Shown here piece by piece: positions 1 through 12,593 of a stretch of 64,000 bases of DNA. Both the position numbers and the translations under genes were made by a program. A model generated the notes under the pieces. That model saw only the letters and a program-made list of their open reading frames with translations. It made no database searches and had not been told where the DNA came from. The stretch is taken from the NCBI GenBank assembly GCA_910575775.1, contig CAJTEY010000002.1:124001-188000 (forward strand), read 5' to 3'. Each line of letters begins with the position of its first letter. Position 1 is the first letter of the stretch. Origin of the DNA: Lachnospiraceae bacterium (GTDB taxonomy: Bacteria > Bacillota > Clostridia > Lachnospirales > Lachnospiraceae).

Positions 1-989
1 TCTGGATTGATATTGGTATCGGGGATCACCCGAAACAGTTTACTCACGAACCTTCGGATCACGGGACTTTTGGTAGCCCCACCCACCAGCACCACCTTGT
101 CGATATCAGCCAGACGGATATGTGCATCCGAGAGGCTGCGCCGCACGGGCTGTCTGATCTTTTCAAGCAGTTCCTCACAGGCATTCTCATAAGCAGAAAG
201 TTCCACCGTAAAAGAAAATACCTCCTCCCCGATTTTACATTCCATAACAGAAGTCTTCCCCTCCGAGAAGCCGGTTTTACATTTATCCGCCTGCTTATGG
301 ATATGCCGCAGGGTCTTTGCATCCAGGGAAAGCCTGTCAAATTGCGGATATTTTTCGAAGAACATCTCCTCCAGCACATTCGTGAAATCCTCGCCGCCGA
401 GGAAATTATCTCCCGCCACGGCGCGTACCTCCAGAATGCTGTCGATCCGCTCCAGTACAGACACATCGAAGGTTCCCCCGCCCAGATCGAACACCAGAAA
501 CCGCATATGCCCCTGACTCTGATACAGGCCGTAGGCGATCGCCGCCGCCGTGGGCTCGCTGATAATCCGCTCCACCTTAAGCCCCGCCAGCTCCCCGGCC
601 CTTCTTGTGGCACGCCGCCTCTCATCATTGAAATAGGCCGGCACACTGATGACAGCCTCCTCCACAGGCTCTCCCAGAAAGCTCTCCGCATCTTCCTTAA
701 GCGCCCGGAGAACAAAGGAAGAGAGCTCTTCCGCCGTAAATGTCTTATGCAGTAAATTAAATTTTCGGCCGCTCCCCATATCCCGCTTGAATACAGAAGC
801 CGCACTGCCCGGATAAAGAAGTCCTCGCTCCACCGCCAGGTCACCCACATAAATCTGTTCTTCCTCGTCCATGCTCACCACAGAGGGCGTCAGCCGCTTT
901 CCAAGCCGGTTTGGTATGATCTGCGGCCCTTTCTCCGTGAAATAAGCAGCCAGACTGTTGGTCGTTCCCAAGTCAATTCCAATAATCAT
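1..989 (-). CDS. Hsp70/DnaK-family chaperone, truncated by the window edge
   Basis: The gene runs off the left edge; about 329 N-terminal residues are visible. The ATPase signatures are all present: GIDLGTTNS at the N-terminus, the [12 protein letters not shown] phosphate loop near residue 175, [11 protein letters not shown], and [10 protein letters not shown] near the edge. The start is the ATG at 987-989, preceded by GGGAGG. It lies 94 bp downstream of the TPR/J-like gene on the same strand, so the two are probably co-transcribed. Housekeeping dnaK normally sits with grpE and dnaJ, which are absent here, so this is probably a specialised Hsp70 that works with its TPR neighbour. ATP-driven cytoplasmic chaperone activity is inferred from the family. 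Total length and substrate-binding domain cannot be seen. Confidence 0.9.
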   Translation of the reverse strand, partial: MIIGIDLGTTNSLAAYFTEKGPQIIPNRLGKRLTPSVVSMDEEEQIYVGDLAVERGLLYPGSAASVFKRDMGSGRKFNLLHKTFTAEELSSFVLRALKEDAESFLGEPVEEAVISVPAYFNDERRRATRRAGELAGLKVERIISEPTAAAIAYGLYQSQGHMRFLVFDLGGGTFDVSVLERIDSILEVRAVAGDNFLGGEDFTNVLEEMFFEKYPQFDRLSLDAKTLRHIHKQADKCKTGFSEGKTSVMECKIGEEVFSFTVELSAYENACEELLEKIRQPVRRSLSDAHIRLADIDKVVLVGGATKSPVIRRFVSKLFRVIPDTNINP

Positions 990-1083
990 TTTTTCCTCCC
1001 TGTCAGAGCAGCTGCCTGCTCAGACTTACTATTCTATCTGTGATATCCCTTCGCTCTTACTATTTTTCCGTTTTTTTGCCTTC

Positions 1084-4000
1084 TTATTTCACAGGATTCC
1101 CTTTCCTGTGAAACAAGCGTGCCACAAGCCCCTGTTTCTGCCCCGCATCCTTCGTCTTTCCCCCGTCTTCCGACCGCATGTGTCCGCCGGGTTTCCCGGG
1201 AAAACCGCTGTCTCCACTGCGTATGATCTCCAGCAGGAATCCCGCCTCCGTCATTTTTATATCTCTTCTCAGCGTCTCCTCAAACAGCGCAGCCGCCCTC
1301 TCAAATTCCCCTTCACAGTAATAGTAGCAGCCAAGCCAGAAAGAAGCCTCATAGCATTTTTTGCACTCGCAGCCAGGGCACGGCCTTTGTTGTTCCATCT
1401 TTTCAAATGCCTGCTTCGCCTTCTCCTTTTCTCCAAGCATCAGATCGCACCAGGCAAGCCACCCGCTGTGCAGAGGCGCATATTGGGGAGAAAACCTGTA
1501 ATCTTCCGGCTCAATATTTCTTTTTGCAAGACAGTCGAGCGCCTTTTTCGCATGGCGCTCTGCTTTCTCACGCTCCCCTATCATATAATAGCATGCTCCC
1601 GTGCGCCATTCCATCTGGAATTTTCTCTCCCAATTCTCCCCGTACAGCGCCGCCGCATCCTGATATTTTTTTGCCCCTTCCGCAAAATAGCACGCTTCCG
1701 TCAGATGATCCGCCCATTCCCGGTACATCTCCGCCAGCTCCTCTTTGTTCGCCGCGCGCCCAAGCCAGGATTTTTTCATCTCATCAAAAATGGCCAGGCC
1801 TTCCTGCACTTTGCCCATAGCGAGCAGGGCATAGGACACATCGGCATAATACTCCTTTGTGTCACCGGCCTGCTTCCGCCTTTCTTCCTCCACCCGCAGC
1901 GCTTCCTCCGGGCATCCCATATCCCGATAGCAGTCGTCCAGTGTATCCCACAGATCCGCATCCGCCGGGAAAACTGCCAGCCCCTCTCTGCAGCAGGCTA
2001 TGGCCTTCTCGTAATCTCCCAGGCCCCGGCAGCAATCCGCCATACCCCTGTATGCCTTGACCGACGTGTCCTTTTCCTTCATAGTCTCCACCGCCTGCCG
2101 GTAAGCCTCATAACCCTTTGCAAACTGCCTGTCATTTTTGTAGGCAACGCCGATATTCTCCCAGAGGATATACCTTTCCTCCTCCGGAACGGTTCCGACT
2201 GCAAGGGCCTCCTCATAGTCCGCCACGGCAAGCGCGGTCTCCATTGCGCTCACATACAGATTCCCCCTGTCCCAGAGACGATATCCCCGGTTTTCAGTAA
2301 TCTCCATCTGCTTATTGATATAGCGAAGCGCCATGTCATAATCAGCCTTCTTATACTCCATGTCGTACAATTTTTCATAGCAGCGGTAAAGCCTTAAATT
2401 CGTGTCCCGGTAAGTTTCGTCCTGTTCCACCGCCTTTACAAAGTAGTGCACAGCCTGCCGCCACTGCGCCGCAATCTGACAGCAGACACCCATTCCGAAA
2501 TAAAACTCCGTATGATGATAGACCGCCTCCACCTTCTTATACTGTTCAAACGCCTTGTCGAACTGCTCCGCATCGCGCAGGAGATTGCCAAGCACAAGCA
2601 CATAATAAGACTCCTCCGGATCCAGTCTGACAGCCTCCCGCACAAGGCTGATAGCCGTGTCAAGCTCTTCTTCCCCTTCAAACAAAAGCCCCTTCTCAAA
2701 CACAAGCTCCGCCCGGTCAATGGTGTCCTTCTCCTCCTCCAGTTCCTCAGCCGCCCTCTCTTCTTCCGCTGACTCTGCAAGCAGCGCATCCAGTATTTCC
2801 ATAGGCCGCTTCCTGCTCTCTGCATCCTCAGAAAGCATCCGCAGAATCTTTGCCTCCTGAAAACGCATCTTCCTGGAAAACTCCACCTTGTTTTCCCTGG
2901 CTCTCTCGATAACGCCCAGCGCATCCTTATACTGATTATGGTCATAAAAGATCATAGCCGCATAGAGGTACGGTCTGTCAAAGCCTGCATAAATTTCTAT
3001 TGCCCGGTAATAATCGTCCACCACCTGCTGGGCCCTGCGCATATGGTAACAGGCCTCCTGTCTGACCAGATAAGCCGGATAAAACTCGTCATCCTCTGAA
3101 AGAACCTCATCGCAGACCTCCGTCGCCCTCTCGTATTCCTTAAAGGAAAGATACCTGTCCGCCAGATAGTATTTACAGTCGATACGGGTTCTGGCATCCG
3201 ACTCCATCTCAATGGCCGTCTTCGTCTCCCGCTCTCCCTCTTCCCGCCTTTTTGTACAGAAGTAGCAGACGCCGAGGAGGCGGTGACTCTGGGACGCTTT
3301 CGACGCCCGTTTCTCCTCGTCTTCCACTCTCTCCTCCACACATTTCAAGTGGGCCTGATAGACGGGAATAGCCTCCTCATAGCGATCCATCCGATATAGA
3401 CTCCAGGCCTTTAATTCAAGCCCTTCCTCCGCCGCTTCCAGTTCACTGTCCTCTGAAAGCAGGGTGAGAATGTCCTCATACTGCTCCAGATCAAACAGCC
3501 GCCATCCCAGATACGTTCTCAGTTCCTTATCCGAAAGTTCCTCATAAGCTGCGCCCTTGTCAAGCGCCTCCCGCAACGCGGGAACCAGCTCTTTATTGAT
3601 TTCCTTCTGCCTCTCCAGAAGCTCCTCATCACGCCGGTTCACCTTAATCAGTTCATCTACATATTTGCCGACCCGATACCATTCTTTCCGATCCGCCAGA
3701 CAGTGCATGGCAAAATATTTCGCCATATAATAATCGGGCTCTTCGGAGAGCACTTCCTCCCACTGCGCAAGACCCTTATCCTCATCTCCCGTATCGTAAA
3801 AGATTTTTCCCGTCCAGACCCGCACATAGCTGTCCTTCGGATACCGCTCCATCAGCTTCTGCGCCAGCTCCTGTCCTTTTTCGCTCTCCTCCATGCGGAT
3901 ATACAGACGCAGTCGCTCCACGTCCTCATAGGGATGGTAAATACCGTGCCTTTTCATATCCGAAAGGCTCTGAGAAACACCCTCCCTCTCATCGTTCTCC

Positions 4001-4605
4001 AATTGGTTTTTGATCTGAAAAAATTCCCGGATATAGGTATCCGCTTCCTCGTCTCCCTCCGGCGTATACCCGTCCTGTACCTCGAACAGACTGTAGTCGA
4101 GAAAATCCTCCGTGTTGACATGGTACTCAATATGTTTTAAAAAATTCACATGGAATTCCTCTTTCAGCGCATCGAAATCGTCCCGCACATGAAATACCTG
4201 GTCTATCAGCACCCAGACTGTCCGGGGCAGAAGGGCATGCCCGGAAAGGAAACCGAGAAGCTGTTCTCTCGCCTCCAGAAAGGTGTCAAAACCGCCGCAG
4301 ACCGGGTCGTCAAACAGCTCCTTCCAGTTGTCCGCCTCCCTGCGGGAAAGGATATCCCGGTAAGTCTTCCGCACGCGCTGCATCCACAGCCCGATCTCAT
4401 CCTCCGGCTGCTTCTCCTCCATCTCCTCCTCACGCTGTCTGGCGAAGCGAAGCGCCTCCTCATAGGCCTCCCGCAGACGCTTAAAACCCTCCGGGTCGTC
4501 CTCCGGGTTCGTATCCTTTAGCAGCGTAAGGTACCCCTGTCTGATGATTCCTTCTTCCCTCGTCTCTGAAAGTCCCAGTATCTGAAATGCCAGTTTTTTA
4601 TCCAT
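1084..4605 (-). CDS. Giant TPR protein with HPD-less J-like N-terminus
   Basis: 1173 residues. The first 55 or so read like a DnaJ J-domain (AFQILGL opening, a helix ending TLLKD, then NPEDDPEGFKRLREAYEEAL), but the HPD tripeptide that stimulates Hsp70 ATPase is missing; the loop reads KDTNPEDD. The rest is long stretches of TPR-like helical repeats, strongly acidic and rich in Tyr and Glu, with clear units at about 640-780 and 830-930. The C-terminus ends in a basic tail. The protein has no signal or membrane segment, so it is cytoplasmic. It precedes the Hsp70 gene on the same strand. By analogy with J-like proteins that lack HPD (for example Pam16), it may hold Hsp70 or its clients rather than activate it; this is inference. 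RBS GAGGAG is 11 bp before the ATG. Confidence 0.85.
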   Translation of the reverse strand: MDKKLAFQILGLSETREEGIIRQGYLTLLKDTNPEDDPEGFKRLREAYEEALRFARQREEEMEEKQPEDEIGLWMQRVRKTYRDILSRREADNWKELFDDPVCGGFDTFLEAREQLLGFLSGHALLPRTVWVLIDQVFHVRDDFDALKEEFHVNFLKHIEYHVNTEDFLDYSLFEVQDGYTPEGDEEADTYIREFFQIKNQLENDEREGVSQSLSDMKRHGIYHPYEDVERLRLYIRMEESEKGQELAQKLMERYPKDSYVRVWTGKIFYDTGDEDKGLAQWEEVLSEEPDYYMAKYFAMHCLADRKEWYRVGKYVDELIKVNRRDEELLERQKEINKELVPALREALDKGAAYEELSDKELRTYLGWRLFDLEQYEDILTLLSEDSELEAAEEGLELKAWSLYRMDRYEEAIPVYQAHLKCVEERVEDEEKRASKASQSHRLLGVCYFCTKRREEGERETKTAIEMESDARTRIDCKYYLADRYLSFKEYERATEVCDEVLSEDDEFYPAYLVRQEACYHMRRAQQVVDDYYRAIEIYAGFDRPYLYAAMIFYDHNQYKDALGVIERARENKVEFSRKMRFQEAKILRMLSEDAESRKRPMEILDALLAESAEEERAAEELEEEKDTIDRAELVFEKGLLFEGEEELDTAISLVREAVRLDPEESYYVLVLGNLLRDAEQFDKAFEQYKKVEAVYHHTEFYFGMGVCCQIAAQWRQAVHYFVKAVEQDETYRDTNLRLYRCYEKLYDMEYKKADYDMALRYINKQMEITENRGYRLWDRGNLYVSAMETALAVADYEEALAVGTVPEEERYILWENIGVAYKNDRQFAKGYEAYRQAVETMKEKDTSVKAYRGMADCCRGLGDYEKAIACCREGLAVFPADADLWDTLDDCYRDMGCPEEALRVEEERRKQAGDTKEYYADVSYALLAMGKVQEGLAIFDEMKKSWLGRAANKEELAEMYREWADHLTEACYFAEGAKKYQDAAALYGENWERKFQMEWRTGACYYMIGEREKAERHAKKALDCLAKRNIEPEDYRFSPQYAPLHSGWLAWCDLMLGEKEKAKQAFEKMEQQRPCPGCECKKCYEASFWLGCYYYCEGEFERAAALFEETLRRDIKMTEAGFLLEIIRSGDSGFPGKPGGHMRSEDGGKTKDAGQKQGLVARLFHRKGNPVK

Positions 4606-4673
4606 AAGTATACCGCTCCTCTCCGTTGTCCGTTCCTTTTATCATAGCACATACCTGCCGCAAAATCGAGTAA

Positions 4674-4702
4674 AGCCTCCTTCGCACATGACAAAGGAGG
4701 CT
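4674..4702 (-). terminator. Rho-independent-like terminator of glgP
   Basis: Nine-base arms AGCCTCCTT and AAGGAGGCT (4674-4682 and 4694-4702) with an 11-nt loop, just past the glgP stop. On the minus strand the stem is followed by a broken T-rich tail. Confidence 0.65.
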
Positions 4703-4722
4703 CTCCATTCTATGATATCTAT

Positions 4723-7239
4723 TTATTTCTCAATTCTTTTCCCCGAAGCAACCGCTGTCGTCACAGCCTCCTTCGGGATCACAACCTTATCCAGCTTCCA
4801 GATATCATCCACATACTCCTGAATGGTTCTGTCGGAAGTAAACTTGCCGGAGCAGGCCACGTTTAAGATGGCGCTCTTCGCCCATCCCTTTTCATCCCGG
4901 TAGGCAGCTTCCACCTTTTTCTGTGCCTCTGCGTAAGCTTTGAAATCCTTCAGGATAAAATAGGTGTCCGCTTTTGCGGTGCTCTGCGTATTTAACAGAG
5001 AATTGTACAAGGAGCGGAACATATCCGGATCTCCGGGCGCGTAGGTACCGTTGATCAGCTGCATCAGCACCTTTCTCACGTCAGGGTCATTGTTGAAAAT
5101 ATCTGTGGGGTGATAACCACCGTAATTCTCGTAGCGGATCACTTCGTCGGAGGACAGACCGAAAATAAATGCGTTCTCCTCGCCCACTTCCTCCACAATC
5201 TCCACGTTCGCACCGTCCATCGTGCCGATGGTCAGCGCGCCATTCAACATAAACTTCATGTTTCCTGTGCCGGATGCCTCCTTGCTGGCCGTGGAAATCT
5301 GCTCGGACACATCCGCCGCCGCAAAGATAAGCTCCGCGTTGGACACACGGTAGTTCTCGATAAACACTACTTTGATCTTTCCGTTGATGGCAGGATCATT
5401 GTTCACCACATCCGCCACGGAATTGATCAGCTTGATGGTAAGTTTCGCATTCTTATAGCCTGCTGCCGCCTTCGCGCCGAAGATGAAAGTCCTGGGATAG
5501 AAATCCATATCCGGGTGCTCTTTCAGCTCATTGTAGAGATACATCACATGAAGGATGTTCAAAAGCTGACGCTTATACTCGTGCAGACGTTTTACCTGTA
5601 CATCAAAGATGGAACGGGGATCTACCTCGATACCGTTGTGCTCCATGATGTACTCAGCCAGACGCACTTTGTTCTGGTACTTGATATTCATAAACTCCTG
5701 CTGCGCTTTCTCATCGTCAGCATAGATTTTCAGTTTGTTGATCTTCGGCAGATCCGTAATCCAGTCATTTCCTACATGCGCGGTCACCCAGTCCGCCAGA
5801 AGCGGATTCGCATGCAGCAGGAATCTTCTCTGGGTGATGCCGTTTGTCTTGTTGTTGAACTTCTCAGGCATCATCTCATAGAAATCCTTCAGCTCCTGAT
5901 TTTTCAGAATTTCCGTATGTAACCTTGCCACACCGTTCACGGAGTAACCTGCAGCGATCGCCAGATGCGCCATCTTCACCTGTCCGTCATAGATGATCGC
6001 CATTTTTCTGACTTTCTCATGGTTTCCGGGATACATCTGCTCAATTCTCGCGATAAAGCGGCGGTTGATCTCCTCCACGATCTGGTATACTCTGGGCAGC
6101 AGTCTGGAGAACAGTTCAATGGGCCATTTCTCCAACGCCTCGGACATAATCGTGTGGTTCGTGTACGCGCATGTCCTGGTCGTCACCTCCCATGCCTCGT
6201 CCCATGTCAGATAATATTCGTCCATCAGAATGCGCATCAGCTCCGCAACTGCAACGGTGGGATGGGTATCATTTAACTGGAAAGTCACCTTCTCATGGAA
6301 CTTTCTGATGTCGTCATGGTTTCTCATATACTTCGCCACTGCCGTCTGCACCGATGCAGAGATGAAGAAATACTGCTGTTTTAAGCGAAGCTCTTTGCCC
6401 GCGTAGTGATTGTCGTTAGGGTAGAGTACCTCCACAATATTTCTGGCCAGATTTTCCTGCTCCACCGCCTTCTGGTAATCACCCTTGTCAAAGGAGTCGA
6501 GCTGGAAGCAGTTCACCGGCTCTGCATCCCAGATCCGAAGGGTATTGACAACACCGCTGCCGTAGCCGACAACCGGCAGGTCATAGGGAACCGCCGTCAC
6601 TGCCTGATAGCCCTCCTGCTTAAAGTTGCTTCTGCCGTTCTCATCCACATAGACATTCACATAGCCGCCGAAGCGCACTTCTTTCGCATACTCCGGCCGG
6701 CGCAGTTCAAAGGGATTGCCGTCCTTGAGCCAGTTATCCGGCACCTCCACCTGATAACCGTCGCGGATTTCCTGCTTGAACATGCCGTAGCGATACCGGA
6801 TGCCGCAGCCGTAAGCTTCATAGCCGAGCGTTGCCAGAGAATCCAAAAAGCAGGCTGCCAGACGTCCCAGACCGCCGTTACCCAGCGCTGCGTCAGGCTC
6901 CTGATCCTCCACCACATTGATGTCGATGCCAAGCTCCTCGAGCGCCTGTGAAAAGGCTTTGTATGCCTGCAGATTGATCATATTGTTGCCCAGCGCCCTG
7001 CCCATCAGAAATTCCATAGACAGATAATAAACCATTTTCGGATCCTGTCTCTCAAACTCCTTCTGGGACTTTAACCACTGATCCACAATGGCGTCCTTGA
7101 CCGCATAGGAAACCGCCTGAAAGATCTGCTGGTCAGTCGCTTCCTCCAGCGTCTTTCTGTAAAGGGTTTTTACATTGTAAAGGACGCTTCTCTTAAAAAG
7201 CTCTGTATCAAAAGTTGTCGTAGGTGCTTTTTTAATCAT
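4723..7239 (-). CDS. glgP: Glycogen/starch phosphorylase
   Basis: 838 residues; transfers glucose from alpha-1,4-glucan ends to phosphate, giving glucose-1-phosphate in the cytoplasm. Family hallmarks include YLSMEFLMGR and ALGNGGLGRLAACF near the N-terminus, QLNDTHPTVAVAELMR, VKRLHEYKRQLLN, and the pyridoxal-phosphate lysine in EASGTGNMKF. Length matches the GT35 family. An upstream ATG at 7296 would add 19 residues, but the ATG at 7239 has a strong AGGAGGAG site seven bases before it, so it is preferred. It stands alone between ileS and the TPR gene, with a hairpin terminator behind it. Glycogen synthesis genes are not in the window. Confidence 0.95.
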   Translation of the reverse strand: MIKKAPTTTFDTELFKRSVLYNVKTLYRKTLEEATDQQIFQAVSYAVKDAIVDQWLKSQKEFERQDPKMVYYLSMEFLMGRALGNNMINLQAYKAFSQALEELGIDINVVEDQEPDAALGNGGLGRLAACFLDSLATLGYEAYGCGIRYRYGMFKQEIRDGYQVEVPDNWLKDGNPFELRRPEYAKEVRFGGYVNVYVDENGRSNFKQEGYQAVTAVPYDLPVVGYGSGVVNTLRIWDAEPVNCFQLDSFDKGDYQKAVEQENLARNIVEVLYPNDNHYAGKELRLKQQYFFISASVQTAVAKYMRNHDDIRKFHEKVTFQLNDTHPTVAVAELMRILMDEYYLTWDEAWEVTTRTCAYTNHTIMSEALEKWPIELFSRLLPRVYQIVEEINRRFIARIEQMYPGNHEKVRKMAIIYDGQVKMAHLAIAAGYSVNGVARLHTEILKNQELKDFYEMMPEKFNNKTNGITQRRFLLHANPLLADWVTAHVGNDWITDLPKINKLKIYADDEKAQQEFMNIKYQNKVRLAEYIMEHNGIEVDPRSIFDVQVKRLHEYKRQLLNILHVMYLYNELKEHPDMDFYPRTFIFGAKAAAGYKNAKLTIKLINSVADVVNNDPAINGKIKVVFIENYRVSNAELIFAAADVSEQISTASKEASGTGNMKFMLNGALTIGTMDGANVEIVEEVGEENAFIFGLSSDEVIRYENYGGYHPTDIFNNDPDVRKVLMQLINGTYAPGDPDMFRSLYNSLLNTQSTAKADTYFILKDFKAYAEAQKKVEAAYRDEKGWAKSAILNVACSGKFTSDRTIQEYVDDIWKLDKVVIPKEAVTTAVASGKRIEK

Positions 7240-7399
7240 CTCTCTCCTCCTCGTTAACCCTGCTGTCAGATTAGGTTTGTTTACATTCATTTCCATTATA
7301 TCCTGTATTTTTCCGTTTGACCATATAAAGATTGAAATTTACCGTTTCCGTTCGGAAAACTTCATGGTTTTATACTTCTGCGCGGTTCGCTGCCGGCAG

Positions 7400-10555
<3,156 letters not shown>

Positions 10556-10587
10556 AGTGTCCTTCCTTTCAATTTTTCTAGTTTCCT

Positions 10588-10710
10588 GCGTATAAGCAGA
10601 TTTGAGATGCTTTGCATCTCTCATTCGCGTTGCTCGCATAAGCTGCCCCAGTCAGTCTTGTATGCAAGCATACATCCTGTCTGTGTCATCTTCTGACTCC
10701 GCTTATACGC
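10588..10710. repeat. Multi-hairpin palindromic element between T-box terminator and ileS
   Basis: A perfect 10-bp outer inverted repeat, GCGTATAAGC at 10588-10597 and GCTTATACGC at 10701-10710, encloses two perfect hairpins. These are GAGATGC/GCATCTC (10604-10620, loop TTT) and TGTATGC/GCATACA (10659-10674, loop AA). A GTCAG/CTGAC pair (10651-10697) encloses the second. It is not part of a known T-box fold because it begins after the terminator. It looks like an inserted small palindromic repeat in the ileS leader. The element at 37555-37660 is similar in style and shares the core ATGCTTGCA. Confidence 0.6.
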
Positions 10711-10712
10711 GC

Positions 10713-10743
10713 AAAAAACCCTCGTCCCGTAAAAGGACGAGGG
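10713..10743 (-). terminator. T-box attenuator terminator
   Basis: Perfect nine-base stem CCCTCGTCC/GGACGAGGG (10719-10727, 10735-10743) followed on the minus strand by six T. It competes with the T-box antiterminator. Confidence 0.9.
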
Positions 10744-11039
10744 TAAATTTCTCGTGATACCACCTGTTACGACGTACCGCCATCGTGGATGGCTATACGG
10801 TTCCCGATAACGGCGGGGCGCCGTCAGAGCCTACTGTTCCACCGCCTGCACTGCGCGTTCTCCGAAAGGGATTCCATCCGGGCAGCTCAGCTCCCTGCCC
10901 TCCGCGCGACCGCATATGCGGCAAAAGTTCAGTCTGAAACTCAGAAGTGATCTTCCCCGGTTTTCTACTCGTGCCGGTCTTCCACCCCCACCGGCTCGCT
11001 GTGACTTTAAAAAATCGGGTACTGTCTTCCTCAATGTCT
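10713..11039 (-). promoter_or_regulatory. T-box riboswitch leader of ileS
   Basis: The minus strand carries the T-box core GGTGGTATCACGAG (complement of 10751-10764) next to a terminator. Upstream is a long structured stem I region. A candidate specifier triplet ATC (Ile), complement of 10949-10951, lies in a context GAAG-ATC-ACTTC. Uncharged tRNA-Ile would pair with the specifier and, through its CCA end, with the antiterminator, allowing read-through into ileS. Assignment of the class is firm from the core, terminator and downstream gene. The specifier position is inferred. Confidence 0.88.
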
Positions 11040-11045
11040 CTGCCT

Positions 11046-11075
11046 ATTATAACTGCTTATCATTTTGGCATTGAA
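11046..11075 (-). promoter_or_regulatory. Probable sigma-A promoter of the ileS leader
   Basis: Minus-strand -10 TATAAT (11046-11051) with -35 TTCAAT (11070-11075) and an 18-bp spacer. Transcription would start near 11039, at the head of the T-box leader. A TTGACA at 11085-11090 is too far away to pair with this -10. Confidence 0.6.
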
Positions 11076-11108
11076 AAGCGGGATTGTCAAGTGGAATCTT
11101 CATCCCTG

Positions 11109-12590
11109 TCAAAAGCGGATCGGTTCCACCTCCTCACTGAGCGGTTTCATCTCATATTCCGGCAGCTTGTCCAGCAGCTCTTCCAGACAAAGCCCGGTGC
11201 TGCCTACCACATCATGGGCCAGCAGGACAACCTTATTGCGCCCAAGCGTGGTCGATACGCCGTTTTCTATCAGCTGCTTCGGATCCGGGTTGATGACCGC
11301 GTCCTCCAGACTGGCATTCCAGTCATAATATATGTAACCCCTGTCCGTCATCTCGCGGATGATAGCCTTACCCGTTTTCTGATTGTAGGCATTGACGCTG
11401 CCGCCCGGAAAGCGGAACAGGTTTGTCTCCACGCCTGTCACTTCGTACACGGTCTGTCTTGCCTTTTCGAAATCCGTCACATAGCTGTCCACACTCTCAT
11501 ATAAGGCGTCGTAATCATGGTTATCGCAGTGAATGCCGACAGTATGTCCCTCCGCCACAATCTGACGGGCCATCTCCGGATATCTTCTCACATTCTCTCC
11601 CACCAGAAAAAAAGTAGCCTTGATGTTCCTTTCCCGCAGGATATCGAGTATCTTTCTGGTATTTTCCACAGAAGGACCGTCGTCAAAGGTCAGGTACATG
11701 GTCTTTGGATGAAAATAGTAGGCGATACCCTGCACGATGCCGTCTGCGATCTGCTGCCGGTACTCCTCCAGACTGAGTTTCCTGCGCTCCGCCCTGTTGG
11801 ATAGAAATCCCGTCTCAATGAGACAAGAGGGCATGGAAGTGTTACCCGTCACATAAAAGTCCGCATCGCTCCGCAGTTCCCGCTCCACGGCACTTGTGCT
11901 CTTTAAGGTCTGCTGTCTGATCAGCAGCGCCAGTCTCCTGCTGTCCGGCCGGCCGTCGTCCTCCGTGTACCACACTTCCATTCCGTTCACCCCGCTGCCC
12001 TCCTCTGTGGCGTTCTGATGAATGCTGACAAAGATATCCGCTCCCGACCGATTCGCCTCCTCCACCCGCGTTTCCTTCGCAATATAGACATCCGTCTCTC
12101 TGGACATGATCACACGGTAACCCTGTTTCCTCAACTGATCCCTCACAAGCAGCGCAATGGCAAGATTCAGGTCTTTTTCCCGAACGCCCTCTCTGGCGCA
12201 GCCCTCGTCCGCGCCGCCGTGTCCCGGATCCAGATAGACCGTAGGAATGTGCGCTGGCACCTGTTTTGCGCTCTCATCCGCATCAGAGACCTTCGTCTTT
12301 TCTGTCATTACGGCAACGGGCAGCGCGCTTTCCTCCTCCTGTACCGCTTCTTTCCCTGCCCCGCCCGGCGTCAAAGCCGCCGCAGCTTCCTTTTCCGTAT
12401 ACCACAGCTTTTCCGTCAAAAGCCGGACGCCGCCCGCCGAGGCGATCTTCACTGCTAAGACTGCCGTCAGGCTTACAATGCACAGCGTGGCACTCAGCCC
12501 ATATATCCTCCTGAGCAGACGCCTTTTTCTCTGCACCCTCGTCTCATAACCGCAGACATATTCCCACGTGAACGTTGACTCTCCGTACAT
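11109..12590 (-). CDS. Amidase_3 / polysaccharide deacetylase fusion, membrane anchored
   Basis: 493 residues from the ATG at 12590 (RBS GAGGAG nine bases upstream). The domains in order are: a basic cytoplasmic stretch; one membrane segment near residues 28-48; and an N-acetylmuramoyl-L-alanine amidase domain at about 115-290. The amidase shows zinc-site motifs DPGHGGADEG, the SIHQNA histidine and ETGFLSN. A NodB-type deacetylase domain at about 300-485 follows, with TFDDGPS, the zinc motif HCDNHDYDA and FRFPGG. The protein would act on peptidoglycan outside the membrane, cutting stem peptides and removing acetyl groups. It is the last gene of the run that carries the two-component system. 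Its leader holds the repeat array and the RBS-hiding structure. Both domains appear intact. Confidence 0.9.
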   Translation of the reverse strand: MYGESTFTWEYVCGYETRVQRKRRLLRRIYGLSATLCIVSLTAVLAVKIASAGGVRLLTEKLWYTEKEAAAALTPGGAGKEAVQEEESALPVAVMTEKTKVSDADESAKQVPAHIPTVYLDPGHGGADEGCAREGVREKDLNLAIALLVRDQLRKQGYRVIMSRETDVYIAKETRVEEANRSGADIFVSIHQNATEEGSGVNGMEVWYTEDDGRPDSRRLALLIRQQTLKSTSAVERELRSDADFYVTGNTSMPSCLIETGFLSNRAERRKLSLEEYRQQIADGIVQGIAYYFHPKTMYLTFDDGPSVENTRKILDILRERNIKATFFLVGENVRRYPEMARQIVAEGHTVGIHCDNHDYDALYESVDSYVTDFEKARQTVYEVTGVETNLFRFPGGSVNAYNQKTGKAIIREMTDRGYIYYDWNASLEDAVINPDPKQLIENGVSTTLGRNKVVLLAHDVVGSTGLCLEELLDKLPEYEMKPLSEEVEPIRF

Positions 12591-12593
12591 TTC

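Noticed and set aside
958..2397. 479-residue open frame on the plus strand
   Set aside because: Antisense to the TPR gene; composition (Phe, Leu, Arg, Pro rich) is the mirror of a Glu/Lys-rich helical gene.
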